A stretch of 64,000 bases of DNA from DASUWK01 sp036378435 (GCA_036378435.1 DASUWK010000056.1:107309-171308); one strand, 5' to 3'; shown: positions 35,113-44,473, numbered from the stretch's first letter. The notes: a model not told the origin generated them from the letters alone. Made by a program: numbers and translations.

Positions 35113-36821
35113 ATCAGGCTCATCGAGCCGACCATGCGCATGAGGTCGGACAGGACCGTCGGATCGGTCTCGACGTTGACGACGGCGGCGGTGCCGCTGG
35201 CTAGCGATCGCTCCAGCGCCGGTCGCAGCCGGTCCAGCGCCGTGACGTGCTCGCCGTGGCCGCCCAGGGCTTGCGCCAGCAGGTCGTAGCGGCAGTTGCC
35301 GAGGTCGGTCGCGACACGGTCGGGCGAGTAGCCGGCGCCCTCGTGCTTCACGTCCCCCCACGCTGCGTTGTTGGCGACGACGGCCACCAGGGGCAGGCTC
35401 TCTCGCGCGGCGGTCTCGATCTCCATCGCGGAGAGGCCGAAGGCGCCGTCGCCGGTGAAGACCAGAACCGGCTCCCCGGGCCGCGCAGCAGCGGCGGCCA
35501 GTCCGAACGGCACTCCGACCCCCAATGTGCCCAGCGCGGTCGTCGTGGCGAGGAAGCGTCCCGGCCCCTCGGCGTAGCTGTAAGCCAGGCCCCACGTGAC
35601 GGCGTCGCCGCCGTCGGCGACCAGCGTCACCGTCGGTCCCGCCACGTCGCGCGCGAACGAGACCACCTCGCGCGCGACAGCGCCCGGGTGGATCTTCTCG
35701 CCCTCATGCCCGTCGACCTGCCGGTCCCAAGACTCGACCGAGAGGGCGTTGAACCGGCCGCACTCCTCCATCCAGCCCGTGTAGCGCTCAGCGGGTCGCC
35801 GCCAGAGCGCGGCCAGCTCGCGCAGCGTCAGCGAGACGTCACCCGCGATGGCCAGGTCAGGCCGGCGGTTGCCCCCCACCTCGGCCGGCTCGAGGTCGAC
35901 CTGGATCACCTTCTGCTCGGCGCTCAGAATGGGCGGCCGGCCGTAGCCCAGGTTCGCGTTGAAGGCGCTGCCCAGCACGAGGACGACGTCCGCGCTGACC
36001 ACCGCCAGCCCGCCGTGGAGCAGAAAGCCCAGGCAGAGAGGATGGGAGTCCGCAATCAGGCCGCGCGCGAAGCTGGTGGTCGTGACCGGCACCCCGCTGC
36101 GCTCGCAGAAGGCGCGGAGATCATCGCCTGCCCCCGACCAGAAAGCGCCGCCACCGGCGATGATGACGGGCCTCTCCGCCTCCTCGAGCATGCGCACCGC
36201 CAGTTCGATATCGCCGGCCGGCGCAGCGGGGCGCGGCGCCTGGGCGGGGAAGCCCTCGGTGGCGTCCGGCGGGGCGCCCTGCGCTGACATGACGTCCATC
36301 GGGATCTCGAGGTAGACGGCGCCGGGCCGGCCGGCGCGAGAGCGGTAGAGCGCTTCTGTCACGAAGCGGCTGATCCGCGAGGGATCGGGACATATCGTCG
36401 ACCACTTCACCGCCGGTGCGGCGATCGCGCGCTGGTCGATGTCCATCACCGAGCCCCGGCCCGCCTGACCTAGCGGTGTCCGGCCACCGATGAGCACGGC
36501 CGGCACGTGGCCCGTGCCCGCGTCGATGAGGCCGGTCACCGAGTTGGTGAAGCCCGGGCCGGCGGTCACGGTGGCGACGCCGGTGCGGCCGGTGGCGAGG
36601 GCCCAGCCCTCAGCGGCGAGCGCGGCCGCGCCCTCATGGCGGCAGCCGATCACCCGGATGCCTGCCGCGGGACAGGCGTCCAGCAGCGGCATGATGTGGC
36701 CGCCCGGCACGGTGAAGATGGTGTCGACGCCGCCGGCCTTCAAGGCTCCGGCCACCAGCTCGCCGCCGGGGATGCCCGCGGCGGCCGTCCGACCGGGTGG
36801 CTGCTGCAAGAACTCGGGCAT
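35109..36821 (-). CDS. ALS-like thiamine-diphosphate enzyme
   Basis: TPP enzyme of the acetolactate synthase/benzoylformate decarboxylase superfamily, 570 aa. The N-terminal PYR domain has the catalytic Glu in CRHEGAAALAAEG. The middle domain follows, and the PP domain has GDGAFGLSAMEIET and the paired Asn ending the TPP motif (VVANN). Start 36821 is preferred (GGAGG just upstream); an in-frame TTG lies 12 bp earlier. It is coupled to a zinc alcohol dehydrogenase. It could decarboxylate or ligate 2-oxo acids. It is not a close double of the ALS-like gene at 39620: their motif regions differ widely. Confidence 0.85.
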   Translation of the reverse strand: MPEFLQQPPGRTAAAGIPGGELVAGALKAGGVDTIFTVPGGHIMPLLDACPAAGIRVIGCRHEGAAALAAEGWALATGRTGVATVTAGPGFTNSVTGLIDAGTGHVPAVLIGGRTPLGQAGRGSVMDIDQRAIAAPAVKWSTICPDPSRISRFVTEALYRSRAGRPGAVYLEIPMDVMSAQGAPPDATEGFPAQAPRPAAPAGDIELAVRMLEEAERPVIIAGGGAFWSGAGDDLRAFCERSGVPVTTTSFARGLIADSHPLCLGFLLHGGLAVVSADVVLVLGSAFNANLGYGRPPILSAEQKVIQVDLEPAEVGGNRRPDLAIAGDVSLTLRELAALWRRPAERYTGWMEECGRFNALSVESWDRQVDGHEGEKIHPGAVAREVVSFARDVAGPTVTLVADGGDAVTWGLAYSYAEGPGRFLATTTALGTLGVGVPFGLAAAAARPGEPVLVFTGDGAFGLSAMEIETAARESLPLVAVVANNAAWGDVKHEGAGYSPDRVATDLGNCRYDLLAQALGGHGEHVTALDRLRPALERSLASGTAAVVNVETDPTVLSDLMRMVGSMSLM

Positions 36822-36859
36822 GCGCCTCCGCAAAAGATATCGGGCGATAAGCTTCGGGC

Positions 36860-38149
36860 GTGGCGTGGCGGCCGCGCGACCTGGCGCTGCTGAACCTGCT
36901 CTGGCTTGGCCTCAACCTACAGACCGCCGCCCTGGCGCCGCTAGTGGTTCCGCTGCAGGCGCTGGCCCTGGTCACGCCCGGCGCACTGGCGTCTGCGGAG
37001 CAGGCGCGGTTTATCGGGCTGCTCGGCGCGCTCGGAGCGGTGGTGGCGCTGATCGTCCAGCCGCTGACGGGAGCCCTCTCCGATCGCACGCACGCGAGCC
37101 TCGGCCGCCGCCGGCCGCACATCGCCTGGGGCACGGCCCTGGCTGTGGCGGGAGCGCTGCTGGCCGGTCTGGCCGGCGGTCCGGTCGCCTTCGCGGTCGG
37201 GCTGATCCTGCTGCAGGTCGGCAACAACGCCACCACGGCCTCGTTCCAAGCACTCCTGCCTGACCTGGTGCCGCACGACCGCCGCGGCGCGGCGTCGGGA
37301 TGGCTCGGGTTGATGACCATCGTCGGGAGCGCGGGCAGCCTCGGCCTCGGCTACCTGCTGCTGGCGTCGGCGCGGCCGGGAAGCGCCCAGGCCGGTCGCG
37401 GCGCCTTCCTCTTCTATGTGCTCGGAGCGGCCGTGCTCGGCGTGATCGCGCTGGCGACGATCGCCGTCATCCGCGAGCCGGCGGTCGCCACCCAGCCGCC
37501 GCGGTCGCTGCGGAGCTGGCTCGAGCCCTGGCGCCACCCGGCCTTCGCCCGCGTCTTCGCGGCGCGCGTCTTCGTGATGCTCGGCTTCACGCTGTTCATG
37601 ACCTTCATCGAGTACTACTTCGCGCGCGTCGCACACGTGACCGACTTCGTCGGCGCGACGGCGGGCGTCGCCCTGCTGGCGCTGGCGACTGCCGTGGTGA
37701 GCGCCTTCGCGCTCGGCGGCCTGTCGGATCGCTGGGGCCGGGTGCGCCTGGCGGCGCTGGCCAGCGCGGTGATGGCCGCGGCGGCGATCGCGTTCCAGTT
37801 CCTGCGCCCGGGCTCGCCACTTTGGCCGCTGGGTCTGCTGTTCGGCCTGGGCTACGGCGGGTACATGAGCGTCGACTGGGCGCTGGCCGTTGATGCTCTG
37901 CCTTCGCGGCTGAGCGCGGGGCGCGACCTCGGCATCTGGAGCCTGGCGTCGACGGTGCCGGGCATCGCCGCGCCGGCGCTCGGCGGGGCCGTGGTCAGCA
38001 TCTGGGCGTCGGCCGGCAACGTGACCGGCGGCTACCAGGCGGTGTTCGCGCTCGCGGCGGTGCTCTTCGCGGCCGGAACGGTGGCGGTGCTGAGGGTTCC
38101 GGAACCGCGGCCCCTGCCCTATCCCTCCCGGCAGGCGGGGAGGGTCTGA
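36860..38149 (+). CDS. MFS transporter, GPH/SLC45-like symporter
   Basis: Twelve-helix major facilitator of 429 aa. QPLTGALSDRTHASLGRRRPHI between helices 2 and 3 is the GPH/SLC45-type motif A with the Arg-rich RRRPHI end, and GGLSDRWGRVRLAA is its repeat in the second half. Members carry sugars or glycosides with a cation. The GTG start is 38 bp from the divergent TPP enzyme start, so the two probably share a regulatory spacer. This suggests that it imports the substrate of the flanking catabolic genes (inference). Confidence 0.85.
   Translation: MAWRPRDLALLNLLWLGLNLQTAALAPLVVPLQALALVTPGALASAEQARFIGLLGALGAVVALIVQPLTGALSDRTHASLGRRRPHIAWGTALAVAGALLAGLAGGPVAFAVGLILLQVGNNATTASFQALLPDLVPHDRRGAASGWLGLMTIVGSAGSLGLGYLLLASARPGSAQAGRGAFLFYVLGAAVLGVIALATIAVIREPAVATQPPRSLRSWLEPWRHPAFARVFAARVFVMLGFTLFMTFIEYYFARVAHVTDFVGATAGVALLALATAVVSAFALGGLSDRWGRVRLAALASAVMAAAAIAFQFLRPGSPLWPLGLLFGLGYGGYMSVDWALAVDALPSRLSAGRDLGIWSLASTVPGIAAPALGGAVVSIWASAGNVTGGYQAVFALAAVLFAAGTVAVLRVPEPRPLPYPSRQAGRV
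38123..38144. terminator. Hairpin at the convergent MFS/ALDH junction
   Basis: ccctccc (38123-38129) pairs with gggaggg (38138-38144), 8-base loop, lying within the last codons of the MFS gene and just before the 3' end of the ALDH gene. There is no clear T-run. It resembles the stem at 9162-9183 and may serve as a bidirectional terminator. Confidence 0.4.
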
Positions 38150-38152
38150 TTC

Positions 38153-39619
38153 CTACAGGTTGATCGCTACGTACTTCGTGTCCAGGTACTCGTTGATTCC
38201 CTCGCGCCCGCCTTCGCGGCCGTAACCGGACTGCTTCACCCCGCCGAACGGCGCGGCGGGATTCGAGACGACGCCCTGGTTGAGCCCGACCATCCCCACC
38301 TGGAGCGCCTCGACGACCCGCAAGGCGCGCTTGATGTCGCGGGTGTAGACGTAGGCCACCAGCCCGAACTCCGTGTTGTTGGCCGCTCGCACCGCCTCCT
38401 CCTCCGACTCGAAGGTTGCGATGGGCGCCACCGGCCCGAAGATCTCCTCACTCAAGAGGCGCGCGTCGCTCGGCACGTGGTCCAGCACCGTCGGCTCGTA
38501 GAAGTAGCCGCGGCCGTCGGCCGACGCGCCGCCGACCACCACCCTAGCGCCGCGCTGGACGGCGTCGCCGACGAGCGTCGAGACCTTCTCCCGTGTCGGC
38601 TCGTCGATGAGAGGCCCGACCTCCACCCCGTCGTCCGTTCCCCTTCCGATCCGTAGACCACCGAGTCGTGCCGCCATCCGCTCCGCGAACTCGTCCGCCA
38701 GACCGCCGGCCACGTGGAAGCGGTTCGCGGCGGTGCACGCCTCGCCGGTGTTGCGCATCTTCGCCAGGAAGGCGCCCTCGACCGCGGCGTCGAGGTCGGC
38801 GTCGTCGAAGACCAGGAAGGGTGCGTTGCCGCCGAGCTCCATCGACACGCGCAGCAGCTGACCGGCTGACTGCTCGACCAGCATCTTGCCGACCTCGGTC
38901 GAGCCCGTGAAGGAGAGCTTGCGCAGCAGGGGGCTGGAGAGCAAGGGCGCGGCGACCTCGGCCGGCCGCGACGTGGGGATGACGTTCATCACGCCGGGCG
39001 GCAGCCCCGCCTCCTCGAGGATCGCGGCCAGCGCGAGCATCGTGAGCGGCGTCTGCTCCGCCGGCTTGATGACGAACGTGCAGCCGGCGGCGATCGCCGG
39101 CCCGATCTTGCGGGTGCCCATCGCCAGCGGAAAGTTCCAGGGCGTGATGAAGAAGCACGGGCCCACCGGCTGCTTCATCACGAGCAGGCGGCCCTGCCCG
39201 CTCGGCGCGATCGCCCACCTGCCTTCGATGCGCACGGCCTCCTCGCTGAACCAGCGGAAGAACTCGGCGCCGTAGACCACCTCGGCCTTCGACTCGGCCA
39301 CCGGCTTGCCCATCTCCAGGGTCATGAGCAGGGCCAGCTCGTCCGCCCGCGCGGTGATCAGCTCGAAGGCGCGGCGGAGGACCTCGCCGCGCTCGCGCGG
39401 CGGGTGGGCGGCCCAGGCGGCCTGGGCGCTCGCCGCCGTCTCGAGAGCGTCGATGGCGTCTTGCGGCGAGGCGTCCGCGACCTCGGCGAGAGTCTCGCGC
39501 GTCGCGGGGTCTTCGACGGCCAGGCGCTTGCCGTCGCTCCCCTCGCGCCAACGGCCCCCGATGTACAGGCCCTTGCGGACCTGGTCAAGTACCTTGCGCT
39601 CGAGCTCCGCGGCGACCAT
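38153..39619 (-). CDS. NAD(P)-dependent aldehyde dehydrogenase, succinate-semialdehyde-dehydrogenase-like
   Basis: ALDH superfamily enzyme of 488 aa, oxidising an aldehyde to an acid. Motifs: TPWNFPLAMGTRKIGPAIAAGCTFVIKPAEQTP (cofactor loop, quoted by its ends TPWNFP and KPAEQTP), catalytic Glu in MELGGNAP, catalytic Cys in NTGEACTAANR, and EEIFGPVAP near the C-terminus. The GabD-like pattern (EMGKPVAESKAEV, VGPLID) favours succinate or glycol-type semialdehydes. Its ATG directly abuts the stop of the ALS-like gene, so the aldehyde may come from that enzyme. Confidence 0.9.
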   Translation of the reverse strand: MVAAELERKVLDQVRKGLYIGGRWREGSDGKRLAVEDPATRETLAEVADASPQDAIDALETAASAQAAWAAHPPRERGEVLRRAFELITARADELALLMTLEMGKPVAESKAEVVYGAEFFRWFSEEAVRIEGRWAIAPSGQGRLLVMKQPVGPCFFITPWNFPLAMGTRKIGPAIAAGCTFVIKPAEQTPLTMLALAAILEEAGLPPGVMNVIPTSRPAEVAAPLLSSPLLRKLSFTGSTEVGKMLVEQSAGQLLRVSMELGGNAPFLVFDDADLDAAVEGAFLAKMRNTGEACTAANRFHVAGGLADEFAERMAARLGGLRIGRGTDDGVEVGPLIDEPTREKVSTLVGDAVQRGARVVVGGASADGRGYFYEPTVLDHVPSDARLLSEEIFGPVAPIATFESEEEAVRAANNTEFGLVAYVYTRDIKRALRVVEALQVGMVGLNQGVVSNPAAPFGGVKQSGYGREGGREGINEYLDTKYVAINL

Positions 39620-41263
39620 CTAGGTGGGCGCCGTCTCGTGGCCCAGGCCGGCGGCGATCGCGATGTCGGCCGAGTAGTCGATCGGGATCGCGATCAATGA
39701 CGGCCGGTCCCGAATCTCCAGAGCCTTGCGCAGCAGCGGCCCGAGCTCCGCCGCCGACCCCACCCGCCACGCGGGCAGGCCGAACGACTCCGCGAGCTTC
39801 ACGAAGTCGGGGTTGCCGAAATCGGTTCCGAAGTGATGGCCGAAGCGCCGATCCTGCTTCCACACGATCGATCCGTACTGCCCGTTCTCCCAGACCAGGT
39901 TGACGACCGCGGTCTTGAGACGGACGGCCGTCTCGAGCTCCTGGGAGTTCATCAGGAAGCCGCCGTCACCGCTGACGGCCACGACGCGCCGATCGGGATG
40001 CACCAGCTTGGCAGCGATCGCCGCCGGCAGCGCGAAGCCCATGCCCGCCAGCCCGTTGGCTATCAGCACCGAATTGGGCTCGTGTGCTGGGAAGAGGCGC
40101 CCGATCCAGAGCTTGTGCATTCCGACGTCCGACACCAGGATGTCGTCGCGACCCAGCGCCTGCCGGATCTCCCACAGGACTCGCGGCGGCTGCAGCGGGA
40201 AGGCGTCGTCACCGGCTGCCTGGCTGAAGCGTTCGCGCACGACGTCGCGCAGCGAGTCGGAACGTCCGGCCGGCGCCAGGTGACGGCACTCTGCGGAGAG
40301 CTGCGCGAGGACGTAGTAGATGTCGCCCACGAGCTCCACCTCGGGGACGAAGTACTCGTCGATCTCGGCCGCCACGGAGTCGATGACCACGATCCGCTTG
40401 TCCCGGCGGGGGTTCCAGTTCCGCGGCGCGTGCTCGACCAGGTCGTAGCCGATCGCGATCACCAGGTCCGCCTCGCCGAAGCCGGCCAGCTCGTAGTCGC
40501 CCGCCTGGAGCCCGACAGCGCCCATCGACTTCGGATCGTTGGCGTCGAGCACGCCCTTGGCCATGAAGGTCTCGGCGACCGGTATGCCCGTCGTGCGGGC
40601 GAACTCCCGGAGCGCGGCGGCGGCACGGCCGCGCACCACGCCGTTGCCGGCCAGGGCGACGGGCCGCTTGGCGGAGCGGATGAGCTCGGCGGCAGTCACG
40701 ATCTCGCGGGCTGGCGGCTCGGTCCGCACGGGGTTGCCGCGCGGCAGCGGCTCGGCGTCGAGCGTCGCCGCCATCACGTCCTCAGGCAGCTCGATGTGCG
40801 TGGCGCCCGGCTTCTCGGCCTCGGCGATCTTGAAGGCCTTGCGCACGACCTCGGGGATGATCGCGGCGTCGGTGAGCCGCGCGTTCCACTTGGTGATCGG
40901 GCGCATGACGCTCATCACGTCGATGTACTGGTGCGACTCCTTGTGCATCCGCTCGAGGTCGCCCTGGCCCGTCAGCGCCACCAACGGCGCGCGGTCGAGG
41001 AAGGCGTCGGCGACGGCGGTCACGAGGTTCGTCGCCCCCGGCCCGAGCGTGCCCAGGCAGACGCCGGCGCGGCCGGTGAGCCGGCCGTAGACGTCGGCCA
41101 TGTACGCCCCGCCCTGCTCGTGCCGCACCGGCACGAACTGGATCGACGACTTGTCCAGAGCCTCGTTGAGGTCGAGCGTCTCCTCGCCCGGGATTCCGAA
41201 GACGTGCTTCACGCCCTCGGCTTCGAGGCAGTCGACGAAGACCTCGGCCGCTTTGCGGCTCAT
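39620..41263 (-). CDS. Acetolactate-synthase-like TPP enzyme
   Basis: TPP-dependent enzyme close to acetolactate synthase large subunits, 547 aa. The catalytic Glu is in PVRHEQGGAYMADVYGR. TLGPGATNLVTAVADA and LTGQGDLERMHKESHQYID match AlsS/IlvB. The TPP motif is GDGGFLMNSQELETAVR ending at VWENGQYG. No regulatory IlvN gene is adjacent, as for catabolic AlsS-type enzymes. It overlaps the cupin gene (ATGA) and abuts the ALDH gene, so a 2-oxo acid decarboxylation or carboligation followed by aldehyde oxidation is plausible. True acetolactate synthesis is the alternative. Confidence 0.87.
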   Translation of the reverse strand: MSRKAAEVFVDCLEAEGVKHVFGIPGEETLDLNEALDKSSIQFVPVRHEQGGAYMADVYGRLTGRAGVCLGTLGPGATNLVTAVADAFLDRAPLVALTGQGDLERMHKESHQYIDVMSVMRPITKWNARLTDAAIIPEVVRKAFKIAEAEKPGATHIELPEDVMAATLDAEPLPRGNPVRTEPPAREIVTAAELIRSAKRPVALAGNGVVRGRAAAALREFARTTGIPVAETFMAKGVLDANDPKSMGAVGLQAGDYELAGFGEADLVIAIGYDLVEHAPRNWNPRRDKRIVVIDSVAAEIDEYFVPEVELVGDIYYVLAQLSAECRHLAPAGRSDSLRDVVRERFSQAAGDDAFPLQPPRVLWEIRQALGRDDILVSDVGMHKLWIGRLFPAHEPNSVLIANGLAGMGFALPAAIAAKLVHPDRRVVAVSGDGGFLMNSQELETAVRLKTAVVNLVWENGQYGSIVWKQDRRFGHHFGTDFGNPDFVKLAESFGLPAWRVGSAAELGPLLRKALEIRDRPSLIAIPIDYSADIAIAAGLGHETAPT

Positions 41264-41589
41264 CCCTGGAAGTGGAGCAGCAGCGTGGTCATGGGTTCGG
41301 ACTCGGTCCAGAGCCGGTGGCTCTCACCCGCCGGCCACGTGACCTGTTCGCCGGCCTTGAGCGGCACCGTTTCACCCTCGACGGACGTGTAGCCGGCGCC
41401 CTCGAGGCACACCACGACCACGGGCGCCTCGTGCGGGTGCTCGTCGATCGTCCCGTCGGGATCGAACCGCAGCATGATCGCGTGGTGATCGCCCTGGGCG
41501 TGCAGAACGCGGAAGTCGACCTTGCGGCTGCCCTCTCGCGGCAGCGGACTCCATTCCCAGCGCGCCGCGGGTTTGACCTCGACGGTCAT
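41260..41589 (-). CDS. Cupin-domain protein
   Basis: Single-domain cupin of 109 aa. The first cupin motif holds DEHPHEAPVVVVCLEG (two His and a Glu as metal ligands), the second ends with PAGESHRLWTES (His). The fold binds Fe, Mn or Ni in enzymes and can also be a sugar-binding sensor. It overlaps both neighbours by ATGA, so it is part of the enolase-superfamily/TPP/ALDH operon. An isomerase, lyase or dioxygenase step is possible; no specific activity can be assigned. Confidence 0.82.
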   Translation of the reverse strand: MTVEVKPAARWEWSPLPREGSRKVDFRVLHAQGDHHAIMLRFDPDGTIDEHPHEAPVVVVCLEGAGYTSVEGETVPLKAGEQVTWPAGESHRLWTESEPMTTLLLHFQG

Positions 41590-42707
41590 GCGGGGGCCAG
41601 CTCGCTTGCTCGCAGGACCTCGACCGAGGTCGTGATCTCCTTGAGGTAAGCCTCGTCGACCGAGACGCCGAGGCCGGGCCCGTCTGGCACCCCTAGCCGG
41701 CCGTCGTGCATGACGAACGGCTCGGTCACGTCGCGGTGGTAGTAGCGATCGGAGGCGCTGGTGTCGCCCGGCAGTGTGAAGTTCGGCAGCGCCGCCAGCG
41801 CGACGTTGCCTGCCCGGCCGAGGCCGGTCTCGAGCATCCCGCCCATCCAGACCGGCACGCCGTGCGCCGCGCAGACGTCGTGGACGCGCCGGGCCTCGAG
41901 GTAGCCGCCGACCCGGCCGGGCTTGACGTTGACGATCCGGCAAGCCCCGAGCGCGATCGCGTCGGCCGCGGCCTGCGCCGAGGTGATGGACTCGTCGAGG
42001 CAGATCGGGGTCTGGACCTGCTTCTGCAGCTGGGCGTGCGCGAGCACCTGCTCCTCCGGCAGCGGCTGCTCGATGAGCAGGAGGTCGAACTCGTCGAGCC
42101 TCTGCAGCCGGCGGGCGTCGGCGAGCGTGTAGGCCGTGTTGGCGTCGACCTGGAGGAGGATGTCGGGCCAGCGCCGGCGGACCTCTTTGACCGGCTCCAC
42201 GTCCCAACCGGGCTCGATCTTGAGCTTGACCCGGCGATAGCCGTCCGCCAGGTACCCCTCGACGGTCTCCAGCAGCTGGCTGATCGAATCGTGGATGCCG
42301 ACCGACACGCCGCAGTCGACCTCGTCCCGGACCGCGCCGAAATGCTCGGCCCACGAGGTGCGGTGGCTGCGGAGCTGGGCGTCCAGCACAGCCATCTCGA
42401 TGCAGGCCTTGGCCATCCGGTGCCCTACCACCGGCGCCAGCGCCGTGCCGACACCATCGGCCGTCAAGCTTGCCTCGGCGAAGAGGCGCGGCAGCAGGTG
42501 GTGAGTGAGCGCGTGCTGGGCGCCGTCGACGTACTCGGAGCTGTACACCGGCCCCGCGAGAGCCACGCACTCGCCCCAGCCGTCGGCCTGGTCGGTGAAA
42601 GCGTGGACGAGCAGGATGTCCCGCACCGTCTGCGAGCCGAACGAGGTCCGGAAAGGCGACACCAGGTCCAGCCGGATGCGGCGGAGCTCGACCGCCTCGA
42701 GGTTCAT
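41586..42707 (-). CDS. Enolase-superfamily enzyme, NSAR/o-succinylbenzoate synthase-like
   Basis: Muconate-lactonising subgroup enzyme of 373 aa. All expected residues are present: the KxK pair K161/K163 in VKLKIEPG, metal ligands D188 (VDAN), E213 (LIEQPLP) and D238 (CLDES), and K262 opposite (NVKPGRVGG). This set fits N-succinylamino acid racemase/o-succinylbenzoate synthase. No other menaquinone genes are nearby and the operon is catabolic in style, so N-acyl amino acid racemisation or a sugar-acid reaction is more likely than menaquinone synthesis. It is the first gene of the operon. Confidence 0.87.
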   Translation of the reverse strand: MNLEAVELRRIRLDLVSPFRTSFGSQTVRDILLVHAFTDQADGWGECVALAGPVYSSEYVDGAQHALTHHLLPRLFAEASLTADGVGTALAPVVGHRMAKACIEMAVLDAQLRSHRTSWAEHFGAVRDEVDCGVSVGIHDSISQLLETVEGYLADGYRRVKLKIEPGWDVEPVKEVRRRWPDILLQVDANTAYTLADARRLQRLDEFDLLLIEQPLPEEQVLAHAQLQKQVQTPICLDESITSAQAAADAIALGACRIVNVKPGRVGGYLEARRVHDVCAAHGVPVWMGGMLETGLGRAGNVALAALPNFTLPGDTSASDRYYHRDVTEPFVMHDGRLGVPDGPGLGVSVDEAYLKEITTSVEVLRASELAPA

Positions 42708-42722
42708 TCGACTACAGCGTAG

Positions 42723-43418
42723 TCAGTTCGAGCTCTGGCTCACCGGGCTGGGAGATGGGCTTGGAGTCGCTGTCGGGCTGGTCGCGGGACTCGGGCTGGG
42801 CGCCGGAGCCGGGGTGGCGGTGAAGCCGGCGAGGATCTGCAGCATCGTCGGCAGCGCCGCGGCCCTCGTCTGCGGATTGAGCGTCACAAACCAGAGCACA
42901 TAGCAGCGCGTGCCGTCGGGGGCGACCGCGTATGCCTTCCAGGTCGGCTCCGAAGCGCCTCGCGGCGGATTCCTGAGCTCCAGCCGGGCGGACTTGCCGG
43001 CGAGCAGCGCCGGCACGGAGCCGCCGTCATCCCCGGGCAGCTTGGGGTCGCAAGCCGTCTGCCCTTCCTGCACCTGGACGGTCAGCCAGACGTCGCTCTG
43101 GCTCATCTCGAGTGGCGCAGGCGCGTCCTGAGTCGCGAAGTAGGCATGGTCGGGACCGCCGGTGGCTGGAGCCTTCGGCGCCCAGCCCGGCGGGTACTGG
43201 ATCGTGAAGCCGCCGGCCGGCTCGCTGGCCGTCGCCCAGGTGGGCGGCGGCGTCGGCACCGCGGGCGGCGGGGTCGGACTCGAATGGGGCACAGCGCCTG
43301 GCCTCACGTGGGTCTCGGGAACGAGCCGGCTTTGGGCCTGGCTGTTCCCGACGGATGCGTTGGTGCATCCGGCGAGCAGCGCCGCGCAGACCAGGAATGC
43401 CGATAGAACCCCCCGCAC
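42723..43418 (-). CDS. Proline-rich lipoprotein, unknown function
   Basis: 231-aa secreted lipoprotein. The signal peptide ends in a lipobox LLAGC (Cys about 18). A Pro-rich linker (about 40-62) leads to a mature domain with GGFTIQYPPGWAP, a pattern of PsbP-like or serine/threonine-kinase-linked extracellular domains, and two Cys. The C-terminus is a low-complexity Pro/Ser/Thr tail. No function can be named. It lies 15 bp upstream of the enolase-superfamily start on the same strand, so the two may share a transcript. Confidence 0.75.
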   Translation of the reverse strand: MRGVLSAFLVCAALLAGCTNASVGNSQAQSRLVPETHVRPGAVPHSSPTPPPAVPTPPPTWATASEPAGGFTIQYPPGWAPKAPATGGPDHAYFATQDAPAPLEMSQSDVWLTVQVQEGQTACDPKLPGDDGGSVPALLAGKSARLELRNPPRGASEPTWKAYAVAPDGTRCYVLWFVTLNPQTRAAALPTMLQILAGFTATPAPAPSPSPATSPTATPSPSPSPVSQSSN

Positions 43419-43519
43419 CGTGAAACCTCGAACCGGTCCGGAGCATGGGCCGGCGGCTCAGCCGACGTCAGCTAGGCGGCGTTAAGAACCGTTCAGGATT
43501 GGGCGCCGGCTTCCGCGCC

Positions 43520-44473
43520 TTATGAGCACTGCCACTGGCCGGGCCCTGAGCGCTGGTAGAGCCAGGCCGCGCCGAGCGAGTTGTACCAGGGGTCGAAAAC
43601 GTTGTCGTGGCCGTAGGGGGTGCTCCGCCAGGTCGAGGGCATGAACTGGAAGAGTCCCTCGGTGCCCGACCAGCGGTTGACCGCGTTGGGGTTGTAGCCC
43701 GATTCGCACTTGGCCACCCGCAGGGCCCAGTTGACGGCCCCGCTGCCCAGCGGGCTGAACGCCTTCTCGATGTCGGCGATGACCTGGGCGGGGCCCGCGG
43801 GCACGAAGATCGCCGTCTCCGGCGCCCGGGGATAAGCAGCGAGGACGGCTTCCCGCAGCTGCTGCAGTCGCGTCGACGCCAGGTCCAGGGCAGAGCGCGC
43901 CTTGTCCAGCTGGCGGATGGACGCGGCGACCGATGCCTTCTCGCGCGCCATCCGCGCCTGCTCCGCGGCCAGCTGAGCGGTCAGCGTCTGGGCGCGCGCG
44001 CTGGCGGACTGGATGTCGGAGACGTGCGTGAAGAAGTCGCCGAGGCTGCGGCTGCTGGTCAGCGCGACCAGGACCGACTGCGGCTGGCGGTACAGCCCGC
44101 GGGCAAGGCCGGCGAGCAGCTGGCGCTGGATGGCGATCCGCTGGGCGCCGGTGGCGATCTCCTGGTTGAGCGTCGACTGGCGGCGGCTCAGCTGCTCGAT
44201 CCGCGCGGCGCAGCCGGTGATCGCGGTCTGGACCTGGGTCTGGATCGTGGTGAGCTGGCGCAGAGAGGCGTGGCTCGGGATCGTCGGCGCGGCTCCGCAG
44301 GTCGCGATCGTGCCGATGATGGCGGCCGGACGAGGGCTCGGGTCGGCGTAGGCCTCAGCGATGACCGCCCCTTGCGGGCGCGCCGAAAAAGCCGTCGGAG
44401 CCACGTAGGCGCCCACCGCCAATGTCACGACCAAGACCAAGGCATGGCTGAGATAACGACTCAGCGATTTCAA
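43520..44473 (-). CDS. Secreted lytic transglycosylase with N-terminal coiled coil
   Basis: Cell-wall hydrolase of 317 aa. It has a signal peptide (about 1-30), a long coiled coil (about 65-215, Gln/Arg/Ala/Leu-rich) like that of PcsB/RipA-type proteins, then an SLT domain (about 240-317). The catalytic Glu is in AKCESGYNPNAVN, with EGLFQFMPSTWRSTPYG following. The C-terminal Cys could pair with the Cys next to the catalytic Glu. It probably cleaves peptidoglycan during growth or division. I looked for a c-di-AMP (ydaO) leader upstream and saw none in the 74-bp gap. Confidence 0.88.
   Translation of the reverse strand: MKSLSRYLSHALVLVVTLAVGAYVAPTAFSARPQGAVIAEAYADPSPRPAAIIGTIATCGAAPTIPSHASLRQLTTIQTQVQTAITGCAARIEQLSRRQSTLNQEIATGAQRIAIQRQLLAGLARGLYRQPQSVLVALTSSRSLGDFFTHVSDIQSASARAQTLTAQLAAEQARMAREKASVAASIRQLDKARSALDLASTRLQQLREAVLAAYPRAPETAIFVPAGPAQVIADIEKAFSPLGSGAVNWALRVAKCESGYNPNAVNRWSGTEGLFQFMPSTWRSTPYGHDNVFDPWYNSLGAAWLYQRSGPGQWQCS

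Noticed and set aside
41586..42707. Menaquinone biosynthesis menC
   Set aside because: No other men genes are present and the operon partners are catabolic; the residues fit NSAR/OSBS equally well, so the symbol was withheld.
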